Assembly: GCA_002633005.1 (NCBI GenBank)
Contig: NMRA01000285.1
Location: 348,427 to 410,426 of the forward strand
Source: Phoronis australis
Lineage: Eukaryota; Phoronida; Phoronidae
DNA: 62,000 nt
Direction of reading: 5' to 3'
Of the stretch, positions 58,301 through 62,000 are shown piece by piece. The translations under genes and the position numbers were made by a program. The notes under the pieces are model-generated. The model had not been told where the DNA came from, ran no database searches, and saw only the letters and a program-made list of their open reading frames with translations. How positions within the stretch are numbered: the stretch's first letter is position 1; every line of letters starts with the position of its first letter.

Positions 58301-61300
58301 GTTTTTGTGACTTCAAACTGCATGAGCATGATTTGTGAAGAAATACGATCCTTGATAATCAGTATAGCCCTTTAGCACCTTAAATGCATGCATTTAATTT
58401 CCAAGACCATTTACTTTCATTAGAGGTGCACTTCCTTAACAATGTGAACATTATTAATACAAACTTGCCCAACATTAACTCGTAACATGGTCTTATTTTC
58501 TTTCAAGACATTGCTTAGGATAAAGATCAATGGTAGCTCCTATGGCAATAACTGGTCAACCTCGGAAAGATTTTTATACATACATGGTCCTATTTTTGAT
58601 GTTGCTTCTTTTTTAGATCAGTTTACTAAACTATGAGGATGGCATGGTCGACCAGTCGTCCATCATTCCAATGGTGGACGGTGGCACCGAAGGCTTTAAA
58701 GGGAATGCTCGTGTCATTCTGCCTGGCCTCACAGCTTGTACAGAGTGCACGCTTGATCTTTACCCCCCGCAGGTGAGCCACCATTGACGGGAGGATTGGT
58801 CAGGTTTATGCCACTGAATCGTTTCTGTTAACTGTTGACACAAAAACGACGATGGGGTAAAATGTCACCAATTTAGTGGAAATTGTATTTTCTGATTTTT
58901 TCAGAAATGATTCACAGCTCGAAAATTTTTTTTATTCAATTTCTGTACATTAGCTTCCAACAATTAATATCTTGAACAATTATGAGCAGACACAACAATG
59001 TAAGAAGCCCTTGAAAATGAAGAAATGACATTTGACAATTATTTTTATGCGAAATTTGTAATATTTTACTACTCGTCATTAATGGAGTTAAGGATAGAGT
59101 AGTCTAAATCACACAGCTAAAAATGTGCACTGCATGGAGCAGGATTGGTGAGAGGACTCTCTCACGCCATCTGTTGGTCGCACATCAAATTAAGTCATTG
59201 GTGGAGTGACATAATTGTTTTTCCCCTGGTCTAGTCATGAAGGAACAACTGTTGTAGAAAACCATTGTGGGTTTGTGTTATCTCGGCCCTGTCATGTTAC
59301 GTAATATTGGAAATACTTAATTATTCTGTTGTTTGAGGATAAATTAAACACCTGAGACGGGGTTTCTTGCATACTGACATTAGTGAGAACGTTTCTCACT
59401 CTTAAATTTTTTTGAGATTCATGATAAACTTTAAGCAAAAATATGGCTCATGTGATTACCAAACATTTATGAAATGTATTAAGGCATCCATTAAGGTAAT
59501 TCAGTCATTGACAATTCAGAAAAAAACGTACTAAATACAAATATGAGCTGTAGATTGAAAGTTAAAATGAAATTTTATGAAACGTGAAAAGAATTCACAA
59601 AGATTAACCATTAACATGGCCCAGTCTGGTGGAACTCAAGGTAAAACTGGGGCCCGACGGCATCATTGTGGCGAACTGCAGACTTCGCCCAAATGACCAG
59701 ACTGACTATCTAAGCTACATGGCCGGGATCGCTGAAAAAAAAGAAGAACCATTACTTTGGTTAAAACTTTGCTTACCCCAATGTCCTACTCTATTAGTGT
59801 CTGTGTTTAATGTCAATCATTTTCTTTTTCAGGTTAATTTCCCCATGTGCACTATAGCTCACACTCCCCGTCTACCAGAGCACTGTGTAGAATATTCCAG
59901 AATATTGTTGTGGCCTCAGGAGAAGCCATTCGGAGGTAGGATTTAGTTCAAATACTGTGAGTCAGGACTTGTCATGAAGTTGTTTTTAGGTAGCAAGGTT
60001 AGTTTCGTGCAAGAAAAGCAAGATCGTGCAACAGCTTGCAAAATCATATGTCGTTATGTGAAAGACGAATGTTTGACAACCGTGTTTGGGAGCTCAGTGG
60101 CCTATCATAGCAAAATGGCGGCTTCTGATTAGCGATTGGTTGGTGATGTCGGAATGTTGAATTATAGGAATGAGTTCAGTTTCTATTCCAAAAGTGAAGA
60201 GTTTTCGCCACAAATGCAAGCTGATGTCTTGTGTCTGCGGAACTCTGTCCTGAGGTCCCATTTTCTGATAACAACCAGAGTGAAATGGTGTCGTATTGTG
60301 TTTGCTTGTTAGTTAGATTTTGGGAGTGTTTCTATTGCAAGTGAACTATCAAATTTTGTAGGGGTGTTCATGCTGCTTACTAAATGTAATGTATAATTAT
60401 ACTTCCCATTGGCACTGGTGCTTTCTAATAGACAAATGCTTTGTGATGAATCTAATTGATCTTAGTCAAAACTCAAGTGCTGTAATTATGTGTGCTGTGT
60501 GTGTGACATTATAGCTGTTTACGTGTAGTGAATCAGTTTTATGAAGTGGAGGGGTGTTGGACAGGATTTAAATATCTTGAGGAAACACGCGCACACAGTT
60601 AAATAGTCTTGTAAGGCAAACTAATAACATGAGCATAACCACCATTAATGAACATAAATACAATGCAAGCCACAGAAATCTGGTATTATCAAGAATACAT
60701 TGTTTTTCTAAAAGCAATTAAAAATTCACGTGTGCTTACCAGCAGAAGGATCTGTCAATCAATGTCTTTGTGGATTCCTTCAATGCTCACTACATGTAAA
60801 AATAAGTTGTCTCACGTTTTTGTTTACTTTGTCATCTCAATGTGTTGCTGTTTCGTTGCAGAGACAACGCCAATAGATGGGGATGACCCTCAGCACATTA
60901 GCTGGATATATGAAAAATCTCTCGACCGAGCCAACCAGTATGGTATAGCGGGTGTGACATATAGGTTAACTCAAGGTACTCTTATGTTGTGCTTTGACCT
61001 CTGCTGGTCTTATCAGGAATTTGTGAGCGAGCACCTTGGATGCTCTTTAAAACATTTGCTTTTTTATGCTGACCAAACCATTCCTAAGAAGCCGATCATA
61101 GATACCAGCATTAACTATAATAACCCTGACCTGTCTTTCATAGCATTGTTGTGGGGTCTCAAACTTTCATGATACTCTGTAATTTTTGTCTTGTTCTTAT
61201 ATTACTGATCTACAAGGGGAGGCAACTAGCGCATTCCCTAAACTATGAGTAGCTCAGACTTCATCAAACCCACCTGCTAAGCTGAGAAGTTTATTTTGTT

Positions 61301-61927
61301 AACTCTTAAAAGGACACTAAACCCTGTTTTGGTGAGTTCAACCAATCTTTGTTTTGTCCCCTGTTAACTCATCTTTGGCATCTGAACTGAATGATAAAAG
61401 CATCTGTGTCACAGAATGAATTTTATGATTCTTAGTGGTTGGTAATTCTCTGCAGTTGTATTACTTGGCTAAAGCACAGGTCACACTTGCCCATTTGCAG
61501 TTTTTGGAAAGAGTTTTCGAAATATTGCTTAAAACGTTTATGACAAGGGTTACAGGGCATAATTTTAGAAAGCTGATTATCGGAAATTTGTTAATATCTG
61601 ATAACGTGCCAAAACTGGGTTTAGTAAAAGGATACTTAACCCAGTTTTGGCATGTTGTACTTAAAAGTTAAATCTTGGAACGTCACTGTAGCTTCGGTAA
61701 GGTTAGTTTTATGATGTAATAGGGCTTATTCAAAGTATATTAACAAATTATTGTAACTGGCCAATTGTTTACTAGTCATTTAAGGTAAATATGTACCGAT
61801 CATTAACCTGTTTGTGTTGCACATTGTTCAAGACATGTCATCTTACTGGCAGTTTAATTTTCCCATTTTGCAGGTGTGGTCAAGAGAATAATTCCTGCTG
61901 TGGCATCCACGAATGCAATAATTGCTG
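52395..61927 (+). CDS. UBA3: NEDD8-activating enzyme E1 catalytic subunit UBA3, first 11 exons (3' end beyond window)
   Basis: Catalytic half of the NAE1-UBA3 heterodimer, which adenylates NEDD8, forms a thioester with it and hands it to the E2 enzymes UBE2M/UBE2F. Exons: 52395-52408, 53023-53125, 54382-54462, 55681-55763, 56120-56200, 56665-56708, 57574-57638, 58617-58772, 59833-59935, 60862-60975, 61874-61927. Phases agree throughout, giving 299 codons plus one base (human 463 aa). Visible features are the ATP-binding GAGGLG (54-59), [16 protein letters not shown] (79-94), [28 protein letters not shown] (179-194) and the zinc-binding CTEC (198-201). The catalytic cysteine is C215 in VNFPMCTIA, one residue from its place in the short human isoform as I recall it. 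GVTYRLTQ and [11 protein letters not shown] follow. The second zinc pair and the ubiquitin-fold domain lie outside the window. Intron 5 is of U12 type. Confidence 0.95.
53266..53417. mobile_element. hAT-like MITE in UBA3 intron 2
   Basis: The left end is CAGTGACGGATTTAGAGGG and the right end on the minus strand is CAGGGACGGATTTTGAG, giving inverted repeats of about 14 bp. Related to the element at 28489-28736. No ORF. Confidence 0.65.
56201..56664 (+). other. UBA3: U12-type (minor spliceosome) intron of UBA3
   Basis: The donor is GTATCCTT immediately after exon 5, an exact match to the U12-type 5' splice site. The branch-point consensus TTCCTTAAC occurs exactly at about 56647-56655, about 11 nt before the acceptor (ATCAAG|A), with no polypyrimidine tract between. 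This is the intron between the codons for VS(P) and HFAKIQDF. Confidence 0.93.
59612..59760 (+). other. GC-richer, coding-like island in UBA3 intron 8
   Basis: This segment stands out from its AT-rich intron and stays open in the same frame as exon 9. The frame runs from about 59626 through the acceptor at 59832 into VNFPMCTIA without a stop. It reads [16 protein letters not shown] in that frame. It matches no part of UBA3 that I know. It may be an alternative first or cassette exon, a conserved non-coding element, or a pseudogene scrap. Confidence 0.35.
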
Positions 61928-62000
61928 GTACAACTGCCCTTTTCTACCCGTACATTTTACCCCAAAGTAGCATTTTTGCTTGGTGTATAAAAGTGGTTAT

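Noticed and set aside
60648-61172. 174-aa plus-strand ORF as a separate gene
   Set aside because: Its centre is UBA3 exon 10 (60862-60975) and both flanks are intron with splice signals at the borders.

Overview
The window looks like intron-rich nuclear DNA from a marine invertebrate animal. Coding exons are short, GT-AG introns are 0.3-7 kb long, GC content is low, and repeats are dense (Crypton, Penelope-like, hAT-like and TTAA-flanked elements, tRNA-derived SINEs, minisatellites). The genes are closest to deuterostome-type relatives. I cannot fix the species; an echinoderm, hemichordate or cephalochordate would fit. Most long open frames are not genes. The real genes were rebuilt here exon by exon from protein similarity, splice signals and phase agreement.

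Layout. (1) 1-7.4 kb holds no recognisable coding sequence; two opposed poly(A) hexamers lie near 1.9 kb and a block of composite repeat lies at 3.2-4.9 kb. (2) 7.4-28.1 kb, minus strand: a complete 13-exon gene for a GLUT10/12-class sugar transporter (529 aa), with repeats in its introns. (3) 28.1-31.1 kb: intergenic, with a hAT-like MITE, a 34-bp minisatellite and tRNA-like SINE pieces. (4) 31.1-32.7 kb, plus strand: the J-domain plus HEPN C-terminal module of a sacsin-like protein, followed by a decayed tandem copy of its last exon. (5) 32.9-41.8 kb: a transposon graveyard with Penelope GIY-YIG, Crypton tyrosine recombinase and several MITEs. (6) 42.2-52.2 kb, minus strand: a complete 3-exon ARL6IP5/PRAF gene (178 aa). 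Its 7.4-kb first intron holds a 4.2-kb hAT-like element, which contains a TTAA element carrying a frameshifted P2X7 C-terminal ('ballast') domain ORF. (7) 52.4 kb to the window end, plus strand: the first eleven coding exons of UBA3, the catalytic subunit of the NEDD8 E1 enzyme; the gene runs off the edge.

Points of most interest. ARL6IP5 and UBA3 are divergent with only 220 bp between start codons, the same head-to-head pairing I recall on human chromosome 3p14. UBA3 intron 5 has textbook U12-type (minor spliceosome) signals. The ARL6IP5 exon-2 splice donor is the terminal unit of a 34-copy, 19-bp minisatellite, so the 5' splice site itself appears to have been amplified about twenty times downstream of the real one. 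The genes do not form a shared pathway; the only functional coupling suggested is the shared ARL6IP5/UBA3 promoter.
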